56,589 bases of DNA from Chloroflexota bacterium (lineage in GTDB: Bacteria; Chloroflexota; UBA5177), in assembly GCA_025966365.1 (NCBI GenBank), contig JAICWV010000005.1, forward strand, positions 1 to 56,589. The letters run 5' to 3'. The notes under the pieces were generated by a model that was not told the origin of the DNA, made no database searches, and worked only from the letters and a program-made list of their open reading frames with translations. A program made the position numbers and the translations under genes. Positions 16,489-25,607 of this stretch are shown here, one piece after another (position 1 is the stretch's first letter; every line of letters begins with the position of its first letter).

Positions 16489-16899
16489 TTGCCGCGTCGT
16501 TTTCTCGATACCAACGTCCTGATACGTCTCTTTACCCGAGACGATCCCGTCAAGGCAGAGTCAGCCGCCCAACTCCTCGCCCGCGTGGCACGCGGAAACG
16601 AGCGGCTGGCTATTTCTCCCCTGGTCGCTTTCGAGGTTATCTTTCTTCTTCACGGAACGTACAGAGTCCCGCGGGGTCAAATGCGTGATGTAATGAAGAC
16701 CGTCATCTCCATGCGGGGCGTTGATCTGCCGGATAAGGGTGTGTGGCTTCACGCGCTCGACCTGTACGCCGAAACCGCCGTGTCGTTCGCGGACGCATTC
16801 AACGCCGCGTACATGAAGGGGCGCGGGCTTGCCGACATTTACTCATGGGATACTGACTTTGACCGTATCGAAGGCATCAGGCGACTGGAGCCGGAGTAG
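16489..16899 (+). CDS. PIN-domain toxin (VapC-like)
   Basis: The 136-residue PIN domain has acidic residues in the right places: Asp7 (FLDTNVLIRLF), Glu49 (LVAFEVIFLL), Asp102 (SFADAFNAAY) and Asp121 or 123 (SWDTDFDRI). These are the metal-binding residues of VapC ribonucleases, which cut specific RNAs. Translation appears to start at a TTG at 16489, 10 bases after the antitoxin stop. The active site looks intact, so the pair is probably functional. It converges on the CNNM gene. Confidence 0.88.
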   Translation: MPRRFLDTNVLIRLFTRDDPVKAESAAQLLARVARGNERLAISPLVAFEVIFLLHGTYRVPRGQMRDVMKTVISMRGVDLPDKGVWLHALDLYAETAVSFADAFNAAYMKGRGLADIYSWDTDFDRIEGIRRLEPE

Positions 16900-16913
16900 C
16901 CCTCCCACAACTA

Positions 16914-18197
16914 CTACACTGGCGTCTCTTCGATGACCTCCGGCGGGTTGCGGGTGATGCGCACCTTCTTGATGCGCTTGCCCTCGACCTCGATGACTTC
17001 GAGTGTCAGGCCATCGCTCTGCACGATGTCGCCCATCTCCGCCACGTCGCCCAGCCGCTCGAAGACAAAGCCGCCCAGGGTCTCGATCCCGTTGTCGGCG
17101 GGAAGCTCGATCTCCATCTCTTCGTTGACCTCTTCGATGCGCATCATGGCGTCGAAGACCCATTCGTCGTCGTTGACGCGGACCACCAGAGGCTCCTCGG
17201 TGTCGTACTCGTCCTGGATCTCGCCAACGATCTCTTCCAGCAGGTCCTCGATTGTCACCAGACCGGCCGTGCCGCCGTATTCGTCCACCACGATGGCGAT
17301 GTGGACCTTCTTCTTCTGGAACTCGCGCAACAGATCGTCGGCTCGCTTGGACTCCGGCACGAAGATCGCCTCACGCGCGATGTCGCGCAGGCTGACGTTG
17401 ATCTCGTTCTCACGGATGTAGCGGAGCAGGTCCTTGTCGTAGAGGATGCCGACAATGCGGTCGATGGACTCGTCGTAGACGGGTATCCGGGAGTGCCCTT
17501 CTCGCAGGACCACATCCAGCGCGTCCATCAGCGGCATGTCGGCCTGAACCGCCACCACATCCACTCGCGGCTTCATCACCTCGCCCGCCTGAATCCGGTC
17601 CAGGTTAACGACCCCCTCGATCCGGTCGACTTCCTCCTCGCTCATGCTGCCGCTTTGCTCGGCCAGCGTGAGCGTCGCCCGCACCTCGTCCTCGGTCACC
17701 ACCGGCACCGCCGACATGCCGCCGCCCTGTCCCAGCACGGTCATGAGCGCGCTTACCACGGTGCCAAGGGTGACGATCACGGGGTGGAGGATGATGGAGA
17801 GAGCCCGAACCGGCCGGGCCAGGATGACCGCCACGGCGCTGGGCCGGCGGACGGCAATGTTCTTGGGGGTTAGCTCCGAGAAGATCAGAACGACAATACT
17901 CAACCCTACGGCGACGGCGATCTCATTCCAGGGTCTGGGAAGAATCTGATCGAAGAGCAGCGTGGCCACGCTGGACGAAACGATCAGTGAGGTGGAGTTG
18001 ACGATGAGGATGGTCGTCAGGAAGCGGTTCGGGTCCTTGCGCAGGTAGGCGATGGACCGACCGACGCCTCCGCGCTCCTCCAGGTTGTGAACGGCAGCCG
18101 GAGTGAGGCCGGTGAGGGCGGTTTCGGCGGCTGCGGCCATGCCCGCGAAGAGGATGGTCAGGACGAGGATGATCGCCTCGATCCATGCAATGCTCAC
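16914..18197 (-). CDS. CNNM/CorC-family protein with CBS pair
   Basis: The 427-residue membrane protein has a DUF21/CNNM domain of about four membrane segments (IEAIILVLTILFAG and FSELTPKNIAVRRP), two CBS domains (MKPRVDVVAVQADMP and EYGGTAGLVTIEDLLEEIVGE), and a C-terminal CorC/HlyC domain. It is commonly annotated as hemolysin, but the family is implicated in Mg2+ or Co2+ transport. The GTG start lies two bases after the prs stop, so glmU, prs and this gene are one transcription unit. Confidence 0.9.
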   Translation of the reverse strand: MSIAWIEAIILVLTILFAGMAAAAETALTGLTPAAVHNLEERGGVGRSIAYLRKDPNRFLTTILIVNSTSLIVSSSVATLLFDQILPRPWNEIAVAVGLSIVVLIFSELTPKNIAVRRPSAVAVILARPVRALSIILHPVIVTLGTVVSALMTVLGQGGGMSAVPVVTEDEVRATLTLAEQSGSMSEEEVDRIEGVVNLDRIQAGEVMKPRVDVVAVQADMPLMDALDVVLREGHSRIPVYDESIDRIVGILYDKDLLRYIRENEINVSLRDIAREAIFVPESKRADDLLREFQKKKVHIAIVVDEYGGTAGLVTIEDLLEEIVGEIQDEYDTEEPLVVRVNDDEWVFDAMMRIEEVNEEMEIELPADNGIETLGGFVFERLGDVAEMGDIVQSDGLTLEVIEVEGKRIKKVRITRNPPEVIEETPV

Positions 18198-18199
18198 GG

Positions 18200-19165
18200 T
18201 TAGATCAACGACTCCTGTCTGAAGCGCTCAACCTGAAAGAGGGCGCTGATCGACATTCCTTCGTGAATGCGCCTGATGGCCTCCCCGATAAGGAATGACA
18301 CGTCAAGCTCGACAATCTTGCTGTCCCGGCACTCGGGCGGTATCTGGATGGTGTTGGTGACCACCACGCGGTCCAGCACACTCTCATGAATCAATTCCGG
18401 CGCCTCCCCTGCCAGAACCGGATGCACGGCGTATGCCATGACACGGGTGGCCCCGCGCTCGATCAGCAGGTCGGCGGCGCTGGCCAGGGTTCCGCCGGTG
18501 GAGACCATGTCATCCACGATCACCGCCGTCTTCCCGTGCACGTCGCCCACCATCTCCAGCACCTCGCTTCGATCCGGTTCCGGCCGGTGCTTGGCGATGA
18601 GGGCGAAGGAGGCACCGACCCGGTTGCGGAACTCGTATGCCCGGGCTACCCCTCCTGCATCCGGCGAGACCACCACGATGTCTCCATGCACGTGGTCGAG
18701 CAGGTGGTCGGCCAGGATGGGGATGGCGGTCAGATTGTCGACGGGCACGTCAAAGAAGCCCTGAATGGCGGGGGCGTGGAGATCCAGGGCGACAACGCGA
18801 TCGGCGCCCGCCGTGACGATCAGATTGGCGACCAGCTTGGCGGTGATCGGCTCGCGTCCCGACGTCTTCTTTTCCTGCTTGGCATAGCCGTAGTAGGGGA
18901 TCACCGCGGTGATGCGCGCCGCCGACGCCCGCCGCAGGGCGTCCATCATGATGAGCAGCTCCATGAGGTGGTGATCGCTGGGCGCGGATGTGGGCTGAAT
19001 CACAAAGACGTCCGCGCCGCGCACATGCTCGTTGATCTTGATCCGGGTTTCCCCGTTCTTGAAGGTCCCGACCAATGCCTGCCCGAGCGGGACGCCCAGA
19101 TAGCGGGTGATGCCTTCGGCCAGAGGCCGGTTTGCGCTACCGCTGAAGATCTTCAGGTCCATCAT
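18200..19165 (-). CDS. prs: ribose-phosphate pyrophosphokinase
   Basis: This enzyme makes PRPP from ribose 5-phosphate and ATP, for nucleotides, His and Trp. The 321-residue protein shows FKNGETRIKINEHVRGADVF, PYYGYAKQEKK, the cation loop DLHAPAIQGFF with VPVDNL, and the PRPP loop VDDMVSTGGTL near 217. Its ATG overlaps the glmU stop as ATGA. The glmU-prs pair is a common arrangement. Confidence 0.97.
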   Translation of the reverse strand: MMDLKIFSGSANRPLAEGITRYLGVPLGQALVGTFKNGETRIKINEHVRGADVFVIQPTSAPSDHHLMELLIMMDALRRASAARITAVIPYYGYAKQEKKTSGREPITAKLVANLIVTAGADRVVALDLHAPAIQGFFDVPVDNLTAIPILADHLLDHVHGDIVVVSPDAGGVARAYEFRNRVGASFALIAKHRPEPDRSEVLEMVGDVHGKTAVIVDDMVSTGGTLASAADLLIERGATRVMAYAVHPVLAGEAPELIHESVLDRVVVTNTIQIPPECRDSKIVELDVSFLIGEAIRRIHEGMSISALFQVERFRQESLI

Positions 19166-20538
19166 GACGCCCCTTGTTCTGCTTCTCGGTCCTTGTCTCG
19201 ATCCGGCAACGGCCTGGCCGGCACTCCCGCGACTCGCTCTCCCGGCGCCACGTCGTGGGTGACCACGGACCCGGCACCGGTGTAACTCCGCTCGCCAACC
19301 TGGAGCGGTGCTCGCAGCATGGTATCGCTACCGATAAATGCGTCATCCCCAACCCGCGTTCGGTGCTTCTCGCTGCCATCAAAGTTGCATGTGACCGTTC
19401 CTGCGCCAATATTGACACGCTCTCCAATCTCGGCGTCGCCGACATATCCAAAGTGATGCATCCGGCTTCCGGCTCCAAAGGTCGAGCTCTTGATCTCGGC
19501 ATGGGTTCCGATATGGGCTCCCGGACCAATCCGCGTCCCGGGCCGGAGATGCGCGTACGGCCCGACCACGACATCGTGGTCGAGCGTGGAGTCGCGAATG
19601 GTGGAGGCGACCACGGTGCAGCCGTCACCGATGCTGGATGAGGTGATATGGCTGTTGGGGCCGATCCGGCAGCCGGATCCGATTCTGGCCGCACCCTCGA
19701 TGATGGTGAAAGGGTGGATCACGGTGTCCGGGGCAATGACGGCATCCTCGTCGATAAAGGTACTGGCGCTGTCGAGGATAGTCACGCCTTCTGCCATGAG
19801 GCGCCGGTTGGTGGCTCGATAGACGGCGCGGCCGGTCTCCTCGAGCTGGATAAGGTCATTCACGCCCATCACCTCCATGCCGCCGGGAATAGTGATCGCC
19901 TCCACGCCATATCCCTGCCGCACCGCCATGTGGACGAGATCGGTGAGATAGAGCTCGTTCCTGGGTGGGTGCGGCTGCAGACCGGCAAGCGCCCCGCGCA
20001 GGAACGCGGCGTCAAAGACGTACGCTCCCAGGTTTACCTCCGTGAGCGATCGCTGTTCCGGCGTCAGATCGGCCTCCTGGACCAGCGCCGAGGGCCCGCC
20101 GCCATCGCGCACCACGCGGCCAAAGCCGCGGGCATCCGCGGCATGCGTGGTGAGAAGCACGACCGATGCTCTGCTCTCGGTCTGGAGATCCAGCATCCGG
20201 CGGTAGACGTCCCCCGAAATCATGGGCTCGTCACCGTGGACGATCAGAACGCGGCGGACGGACGGGTCGAGCGCGGCGACCCCGACACGTGCAGCATCGC
20301 CGGTCCCCCCCTGATCCTCCTGCAGCACATACCGGCAGCGATCGCCGGCCGTCTGGCGGATCTGGCCGGCGCCGTAGCCGACGACGACTACCGGGTCCGG
20401 GAAACCGGCGTCGGCCAGAGAATCCAGCACACGGATCAACATCGGCTTCCCGGCGAGCCGGTGAAGCACTTTTGGCAGGCGGCTCTTCATACGGGTTCCC
20501 TTCCCGGCGGCGAGAACGAGCGTGGCGTCGCCGCTCAC
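19162..20538 (-). CDS. glmU: bifunctional UDP-GlcNAc pyrophosphorylase / glucosamine-1-P acetyltransferase
   Basis: This makes UDP-GlcNAc for cell-wall synthesis. In 458 residues it carries the N-terminal nucleotidyltransferase (LVLAAGKGTRMKSRLPKVLH, GDEPMISGDVY, EVNLGAYVF, NDLIQLEE) and a left-handed beta-helix acetyltransferase (GPYAHLRPGTRIGPGAHIG, FGYVGDAEIGERVNIGAGT, NFDGSEKHRTRVGDDAFIG). Both halves look complete. It starts at a GTG at 20538 and begins the glmU-prs-CNNM run on the minus strand. Confidence 0.96.
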   Translation of the reverse strand: MSGDATLVLAAGKGTRMKSRLPKVLHRLAGKPMLIRVLDSLADAGFPDPVVVVGYGAGQIRQTAGDRCRYVLQEDQGGTGDAARVGVAALDPSVRRVLIVHGDEPMISGDVYRRMLDLQTESRASVVLLTTHAADARGFGRVVRDGGGPSALVQEADLTPEQRSLTEVNLGAYVFDAAFLRGALAGLQPHPPRNELYLTDLVHMAVRQGYGVEAITIPGGMEVMGVNDLIQLEETGRAVYRATNRRLMAEGVTILDSASTFIDEDAVIAPDTVIHPFTIIEGAARIGSGCRIGPNSHITSSSIGDGCTVVASTIRDSTLDHDVVVGPYAHLRPGTRIGPGAHIGTHAEIKSSTFGAGSRMHHFGYVGDAEIGERVNIGAGTVTCNFDGSEKHRTRVGDDAFIGSDTMLRAPLQVGERSYTGAGSVVTHDVAPGERVAGVPARPLPDRDKDREAEQGAS

Positions 20539-20598
20539 GGCTGGGAACCCTTGCCTAGGTGGACGGGATCGTCCGACCCGCTATGAGATCGTTCCAAC

Positions 20599-20630
20599 AA
20601 AAAAGTGAAGCTCCTCCTTCGCGGCTTCAC
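20599..20630 (-). terminator. intrinsic terminator after tRNA-Gln
   Basis: Read on the minus strand, GTGAAGC (20630-20624) pairs with GCTTCAC (20611-20605), followed by six T (20604-20599). It lies 44 bases past the tRNA 3' end and before the glmU start. Confidence 0.85.
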
Positions 20631-20673
20631 CAGTCCCCGGGTCCCTGTGCTGTCCTTCCCTCGAGTGGAACAG

Positions 20674-20747
20674 TGGCTGGGGCGGCAGGATTCGAACCTA
20701 CGATCGCGGATCCAAAGTCCGCTGCCTTACCGCTTGGCCACGCCCCA
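20674..20747 (-). tRNA. tRNA-Gln (anticodon TTG)
   Basis: The minus strand folds into a complete cloverleaf. The acceptor arm is TGGGGCG with CGCCCCA, discriminator G and an encoded CCA (20676-20674). The anticodon stem GCGGA/TCCGC encloses loop CTTTGGA with anticodon TTG. The T loop is GGTTCGAATCC. The CAA anticodon decoding and overall look are typical of bacterial tRNA-Gln. Confidence 0.95.
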
Positions 20748-20847
20748 CCGCACTTCGATTCTACGGTGTGCCAGAAAATAGGGTCAACCGGATCGCGTGT
20801 AAGGGGTGTGACTGACGATGTTGCAGTGGGTGGCGCGAGGCGGTGTA

Positions 20848-20868
20848 GGGCCGATTGCCCATCGGCCC
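20848..20868. repeat. GATTGCACATC palindrome family, copy 1
   Basis: GGGCCGAT-TGCCC-ATCGGCCC, a perfect 8-base stem. Related copies are at 24966, 25110, 27847, 28366, 31534 and 46810. The 20748-21044 gap also has a diverged inverted pair GGGTGTGACT (about 20804 and 20963) and no gene. Confidence 0.7.
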
Positions 20869-21044
20869 TCCACCTCACCCGTCGATTGCACCGCGGCCCC
20901 GTCGTTGATGGACGTCGATGATCGCACCTATGCGCCGACGTCCCTGTCACACCGCTAAAACGTGAGTCACACCCGCGTGTAAGCGTTCGGCAACAAAGAG
21001 CAGACGATTGGTGGAGTGTCCTTGATAGACTGCCGTGGTCACCC

Positions 21045-22388
21045 ATGCGTATCTGTTCCGCTCGCCACCTTGCTCTCGCCGCGCTCGTATTTGTTCTCGC
21101 CGCCTGTGGGTCAACCGCAGCCGGTCCCGGTCCGACGGGGTCGGCCAAGCCCACGACCACGCTCCGAGTCTGGTACAGCACCGACGATCCCGCCGAGCGG
21201 GATTGGTCGCAGCAGCTAGGCCGGCGCTACGAGGCCTCGCATCCAGGGGTCAGGGTCCAGTTCAGCGTCTACAGTTTCGAGGACCTGAACACCAAGCTGC
21301 AGCTTGCCCTGTCCGCGGGAACGCCGCCGGATGCAGTGTATGTCACACCTCGCGGGCCCGGGATTCCCGTCTACGTCGCCAATCACCAGCTCAGGGACCT
21401 GACCTCGTACGCCCGCGTCGGGCACTGGGCGGCACATCTGCAGCCCGGCCTTCTGGCGCAGTACAACCAGCCCTTCTCCTATCTGGGAGCGCCCCGCGGG
21501 CACATTGTGGCGGTCCCGACCACGCTGGCGGCCGTGGGCGTCCTCTATAACAAACGGCTGCTGGCACGGCTGCACCTGGCCGTGCCCCATTCTCTGGCGG
21601 CCTTCGACGCCGCACTGGTCAAGGCGAAAGCGGCCGGATACACGCCTATCGGCATCGGCAATGAAGATGGGTGGGTCGGCGACGATCTCTATCTCACCCT
21701 GGTCAACGCCATGCTTCCTCCGGCGGCGCTGCGGCCCGAGCTTCGGCTGAGCCCGAAATTTAGCTTCACCGGCCCCACCTTCCTGCGTGCTGCGAGCCAC
21801 CTGAAGGGCTGGGCCTCGAGCGGCTACCTGACGCCCAATTTCGGCGGCCTGGATGCCCAGGAAGGGATCAACCTCTTTTTCCGCGGCAAGACGCTCTTCC
21901 AGCTCATCTCCAGCTCCGAGAACCCGCAGATCACCCAGAACGAGCGGGCAACCAGCTTGCCCATCGGGGTCTTTGCCTTTCCCACCGAGCGGGGAACCCG
22001 CACCTCGCCCAGCAGCGGCTACCTGGGATGGGTTATTCCCGAGGCCGCCGCCCATCCGCAGGCGGCGGCCGGCTTCATCGGGAGCCTGCTCACGCCGTCT
22101 ACCGCCCGCTTCCTGCTTGCGCACGGCTCCATTCCGGGCGTGCAGACCGGCTCTCTCCACAGCGATATGGCCTGGGAGGAGGAGTACCTGGGTGCCGTTC
22201 GCAGCGCGGAGCCCGGTATCTACCTCGACGCCGCGCCCGTTACCAACCTGAATGCGACCATGGAAGCGAACGTGCAGCTGCTCTTGCAGGGGTACGAGCA
22301 TCCCTCGTTCCTGGTCAAGAGCCTCGAGAAGGTCTATGCATCCCATGGAAACGGCGGTAGTACCGCGCGTATCGACGGCGAGTTCTAG
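21045..22388 (+). CDS. sugar ABC transporter substrate-binding lipoprotein
   Basis: The 447-residue protein begins with a lipoprotein signal (VFVLAAC, lipid on Cys21). It has the family-1 solute-binding pattern: LRVWYSTDDPAERDW, YEASHPGVRVQFSVY, LSAGTPPDAVYV, AAVGVLYNKRLLARL, EGINLFFRGKTLF and a late SSGYLGWVIPEAAAHPQAA. It should capture a sugar or oligosaccharide outside the cell and pass it to the fused permease downstream. The adjacent GH5 enzyme suggests a beta-glucan oligosaccharide such as cellobiose (inference). There is no clear ribosome site before the ATG. The permease starts inside its last 53 bases. Confidence 0.88.
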   Translation: MRICSARHLALAALVFVLAACGSTAAGPGPTGSAKPTTTLRVWYSTDDPAERDWSQQLGRRYEASHPGVRVQFSVYSFEDLNTKLQLALSAGTPPDAVYVTPRGPGIPVYVANHQLRDLTSYARVGHWAAHLQPGLLAQYNQPFSYLGAPRGHIVAVPTTLAAVGVLYNKRLLARLHLAVPHSLAAFDAALVKAKAAGYTPIGIGNEDGWVGDDLYLTLVNAMLPPAALRPELRLSPKFSFTGPTFLRAASHLKGWASSGYLTPNFGGLDAQEGINLFFRGKTLFQLISSSENPQITQNERATSLPIGVFAFPTERGTRTSPSSGYLGWVIPEAAAHPQAAAGFIGSLLTPSTARFLLAHGSIPGVQTGSLHSDMAWEEEYLGAVRSAEPGIYLDAAPVTNLNATMEANVQLLLQGYEHPSFLVKSLEKVYASHGNGGSTARIDGEF

Positions 22389-24087
22389 GCGACTCCCCCG
22401 GGGGCCGCTTCTTGCCTGCGCCCTGCTCCTGCCCGCCGCCGCGGTGTACGGCCTTTTCCTGCTCTGGCCCATGGCGGAGGTGGTCTGGCTCTCTCTGTTC
22501 CACTGGACAGGGTACGGACCAAAAGCCTTCACCGGCCTCTCCAACTATGCCGCCCTCTGGAACGATACGTCGTTTCATGGCAGCGTCCGGCACTCGCTGG
22601 CCTGGGAGGGCGCCGCGATCGCCGTCCCGTCTCTGCTCGGATTCGGACTGGCCCTGCTTCTGCGCCGAAGCCGCGGACACGCCCTCATCCTGAGCGTCCT
22701 CTTCTTTCCTGCTCTGCTATCTCCGGTGGTGGTCTCCTCCATCTGGGTCCTGATGTATTCCCCCGCCACCGGCCTCCTCGACACGGTGTTCCGCGGCCTG
22801 GGAATCCCCGCCGTGGATTGGCTCGGCAATCCCTCCCTGGCGCTGCCGGCGCTCTTCGTCGCCTGGTTCTGGGGCGCCACCGGCGTCTCCGGATTGATCC
22901 TGTGGGTGGCGCTGGGCCGGATCGGGCGGGAATGGCTCGACATCGCCGCGGTGGAAGGGGCAGGTCCGCTGTGGCGGCTGCGTCACGTCATTCTTCCTGG
23001 CGTCCGGCGTCCGGCGGTGCTGGTCCTGGTGATCAATGCCGCCCTCGCATTCGAAGTGTTCGATCTGGTCTTCGTCACCACCGGTGGCGGTCCCGGCTAC
23101 GCGACCATGATGCTCCCCATGGAGATCTACGGCCGCGCCTTTGGCGGCCAGGCGGGGAGCGGAGCGGCCGTGGCCACGATTCAACTGATCGCCGGCCTCC
23201 TGCTGGCACTTGCCGCCTCGCGCCTCTTCAGTGGGGGTGAGAGCCTGGACACCGGCGAGCCGCAGGCGATTGCTGCGCGGCCGGCCCCCACCATCCTGTC
23301 CGGGCTGGTCGCCGCTGTCTGGCTGCTTCCTCTCCTCTGGCTGCTCCCGCTGGCGCTGGAACCAGGGCAGGGGCTGCTCATCAACGGCATCTCCTTCCAT
23401 CCCGATCGCTGGAATCTCGCCAATGCCGGAGCCGTCTGGCAGCAGGGGTTCGGCGGGGCCATGGGCGAGAGCCTGGGAATCGCGGCGCTGGTGGTGGCCG
23501 GCACCCTCCTCCTCTCCGCCCCTGCCGCCTTCGCACTCTCCCGGCTCCCTGCCAGGACGGCACTTTTGCCCGGCGCTATCCTCCTCACCGGCCTCTTTCA
23601 GCCGACCAGCGCCCTCATCATTCCGCTCTTCTCCTGGCTGCGCGACCTGGGACTGCTCGGCTCCACGTGGGGCGTCGTGCTGCCCGAGATCGCGCGCTCC
23701 ATTCCGCTGGCGGTCCTGATCCTCTGGGCATTCCTGGCGCAGCTTCCCCGGGAGGTGCTGGAAGCGGCTCAGGTGGACGGTGCCGGGATGGTTCGGCTGA
23801 TGGTTTCGATTGCCCTGCCGCTCACCACCCCGGCGCTGGCGGCGGTCGGCATCTGGTCATTTGTCTCCTCGTGGAATGAGTATCTGCTGCCACTCCTGGT
23901 CTGGCAGGACGGCTCGGCCCAGACGGTTCCGGGCCTTCTCGCAACCTTTATCGGCCGCTCCGATACCGAGGTCGGACTTCTGGCCGCAGGCACGCTGATG
24001 GCCACCGCGCCCTCGCTCCTGGTCTTTCTCCTGCTGCGTCACCGCGCCGCCTCCGGCGTTGCCGCCGCCGAGCGAACCGTCGCATGA
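22336..24087 (+). CDS. fused MalF-MalG-type sugar ABC permease
   Basis: Two binding-protein-dependent permeases are joined in one 583-residue chain. The first half (about 25-295) has the EAA loop LDIAAVEGAGPLWRLRHVIL near 201. The second (about 318-575) has VLEAAQVDGAGMVRLMVSIA near 474. Between them lies only a short linker (RLFSGGESLDTGEPQAIAAR). Normally these are two adjacent genes; fusion fixes a 1:1 pair. The ATG at 22336 follows GAGAAGG inside the end of the upstream gene. No ATPase is encoded nearby, so a shared MsmX/MalK-like ATPase from elsewhere is assumed. The next gene overlaps as ATGA. Confidence 0.9.
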   Translation: MHPMETAVVPRVSTASSRRLPRGPLLACALLLPAAAVYGLFLLWPMAEVVWLSLFHWTGYGPKAFTGLSNYAALWNDTSFHGSVRHSLAWEGAAIAVPSLLGFGLALLLRRSRGHALILSVLFFPALLSPVVVSSIWVLMYSPATGLLDTVFRGLGIPAVDWLGNPSLALPALFVAWFWGATGVSGLILWVALGRIGREWLDIAAVEGAGPLWRLRHVILPGVRRPAVLVLVINAALAFEVFDLVFVTTGGGPGYATMMLPMEIYGRAFGGQAGSGAAVATIQLIAGLLLALAASRLFSGGESLDTGEPQAIAARPAPTILSGLVAAVWLLPLLWLLPLALEPGQGLLINGISFHPDRWNLANAGAVWQQGFGGAMGESLGIAALVVAGTLLLSAPAAFALSRLPARTALLPGAILLTGLFQPTSALIIPLFSWLRDLGLLGSTWGVVLPEIARSIPLAVLILWAFLAQLPREVLEAAQVDGAGMVRLMVSIALPLTTPALAAVGIWSFVSSWNEYLLPLLVWQDGSAQTVPGLLATFIGRSDTEVGLLAAGTLMATAPSLLVFLLLRHRAASGVAAAERTVA

Positions 24088-24908
24088 ACGTCTTCCTGGC
24101 GCTCCTCCTTGTGGCCGCCCACGCCGCGTCGGCGCCGTACACCCCCGGGCTGCAGGGAGAGGTCACAGGGTATCGGCTGGCCGGCATCGAGCCGGACGGC
24201 GATCCGCTCGATCAGGTGGTGCTCTCCACCACCCTCTCCCCCTCAGGCGGCCTGCCGCGGCTGCACCTGATCGTCAACTCCTACCTGGAGAACTTCAAGC
24301 CGGACACCACCCCCATCCTTCCCGACTTGCTGCACGAGAACAGGACGGCCACCAATCTGGGTGGGTTTCTGAATGGCAAAGCCCTGATCACCGACGATGC
24401 CGGAAATCTTCTCTACGTGGGCGCCTTTCTGGCGGAGGCATTTCTGAACAACAGCAATCACACGGTGATGCGCGTCGTCGGCGTCAACGCCGCCAAGGGC
24501 GGCTCGGGACAGCTGAAGGGCACCTTCGCGCTGAAGAAGACCGGCTCGCTGGCGGGGGATCTGAGTGGGGCTCTGACCCTTCCGCCCGCCGCCCGCGCCG
24601 AGATTGCGAAGAATCGGGGCGCAAAGATGGAGAGCGTGGAGAAGATCATCGGGCTGGTGACGGTGAAGCCGCACGCCATGATGGGCCGCTCGACGCACTC
24701 GACCAGCGCCCCGCTGCACACCGGCTATGGAAAGAAGGGCAACAAGTCAACGAACCCGAGTCCGTCTCCCTCGGCATCACCCCCGCAGCGAAGGCTGTCC
24801 CCCGTAACTATCGTGGCCGGCGCGGGAGCCGTTGCCTGCCTCCTCGCCGCGGTCGCCCTGTGGCTATGGCAGCGACGCACGACTACATCTGATTCCCCGG
24901 TGGAGTAA
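24084..24908 (+). CDS. exported protein anchored by a C-terminal membrane helix
   Basis: The 274-residue protein has a signal peptide (MNVFLALLLVAAHAASA), a compact extracellular domain of about 160 residues with QGEVTGYRLAGIEPDGDPLD and repeated hydrophobic strands, a Ser/Pro/Lys linker, a membrane helix near 245-262 (VTIVAGAGAVACLLAAVALW) and a short basic tail. I do not recognise the domain. It is translationally coupled to the permease, so it may be an accessory surface part of the sugar importer, but nothing in the sequence proves this. Confidence 0.7.
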   Translation: MNVFLALLLVAAHAASAPYTPGLQGEVTGYRLAGIEPDGDPLDQVVLSTTLSPSGGLPRLHLIVNSYLENFKPDTTPILPDLLHENRTATNLGGFLNGKALITDDAGNLLYVGAFLAEAFLNNSNHTVMRVVGVNAAKGGSGQLKGTFALKKTGSLAGDLSGALTLPPAARAEIAKNRGAKMESVEKIIGLVTVKPHAMMGRSTHSTSAPLHTGYGKKGNKSTNPSPSPSASPPQRRLSPVTIVAGAGAVACLLAAVALWLWQRRTTTSDSPVE

Positions 24909-24965
24909 CCCTTCGGATCTGCAATCACGAAGCCGATGGCTATTGGGCGATGGGCGGACGTGCAG

Positions 24966-24984
24966 GGCCGATGTGCAATCGGCC
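24966..24984. repeat. GATTGCACATC palindrome family, copy 2
   Basis: GGCCGAT-GTGCA-ATCGGCC, followed by GCTGCACCGACGTGCAG and TTTT. The same extended form recurs near 46815-46850. It lies in the 24909-25174 gap, which holds no gene. Confidence 0.7.
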
Positions 24985-25091
24985 GCTGCACCGACGTGCA
25001 GTTTTCTGTTTGGCACCCACCAAGCCTCAGTCACCGCTCAGATGCAGAGTCTCCGAGGACTTCGAGGAACACTCCGTCACGGAAACCAAAG

Positions 25092-25128
25092 GGCGCCTTG
25101 CGAGGCGCCGGCCGATTGCACATCGGCC
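25092..25128. repeat. GATTGCACATC palindrome family, copy 3, with adjoining hairpin
   Basis: GGCGCC-TTGCGA-GGCGCC (25092-25109) abuts GGCCGAT-TGCAC-ATCGGCC (25110-25128), giving two hairpins in tandem. This copy is inverted relative to copy 2, 144 bases away. Confidence 0.7.
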
Positions 25129-25174
25129 CTACAACTGTGACTCGGAGCGAACGCGTGTACTCCGGTCTATCTGA

Positions 25175-25456
25175 TCAGTCAGTCTGCTCAATCTCCGCCA
25201 GTCTCCGTAACTGCCTGACCGGGTCCCAGCCGTCCGGTGGCGGATCGCTCCGCGCATGAGTCCACGGCATCCCCTTTGCAACCCAAAGCTGCCGCCACTG
25301 CTCGTAACTGTGGCCCTGGTCTTCATCTGTGAATCCGTATTCGAAGCCGCATGAAGGGCAGATTTCGTACGACCCTCCGCCGTCGACTGGTGACCGTGGA
25401 GGCTCAAGTAAACCTGGGTAACCGCAAACGGGGCATGTGAACGTCATGGCATCCAT
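25175..25456 (-). CDS. small zinc-ribbon (CPCC-type) protein
   Basis: The 93-residue protein has two knuckles, FTCPVCGYPGL (about 6) and EICPSCGFEYGF (about 32), enough to hold one zinc. These are followed by DEDQGHSYEQWRQLWVAKGM and PW. This is a widespread small family of unknown function. A second in-frame ATG at 25444 is an alternative start. It stands alone between the repeat region and the divergent GH5 gene. Confidence 0.75.
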   Translation of the reverse strand: MDAMTFTCPVCGYPGLLEPPRSPVDGGGSYEICPSCGFEYGFTDEDQGHSYEQWRQLWVAKGMPWTHARSDPPPDGWDPVRQLRRLAEIEQTD

Positions 25457-25607
25457 AGAATATCGCCCTATAGACGTGCTCAGTACAGTGTCCCAAGTTG
25501 TGCGTAGCTGTAGCGGACGTAGACCGTCGTGCCGCTGCGCGTAGACGTCAAGATGTGGTCCTGAGTAAACTGCTGGTAACGTCGTTGCTTGCGTGCTGCG
25601 TTTCGGT

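Noticed and set aside
20627-21181. 184-residue minus-strand ORF containing WPSGKAADFGSAIVGSNPAA
   Set aside because: That segment is the tRNA-Gln gene read as protein, a well-known annotation artefact; the rest is repeat DNA.
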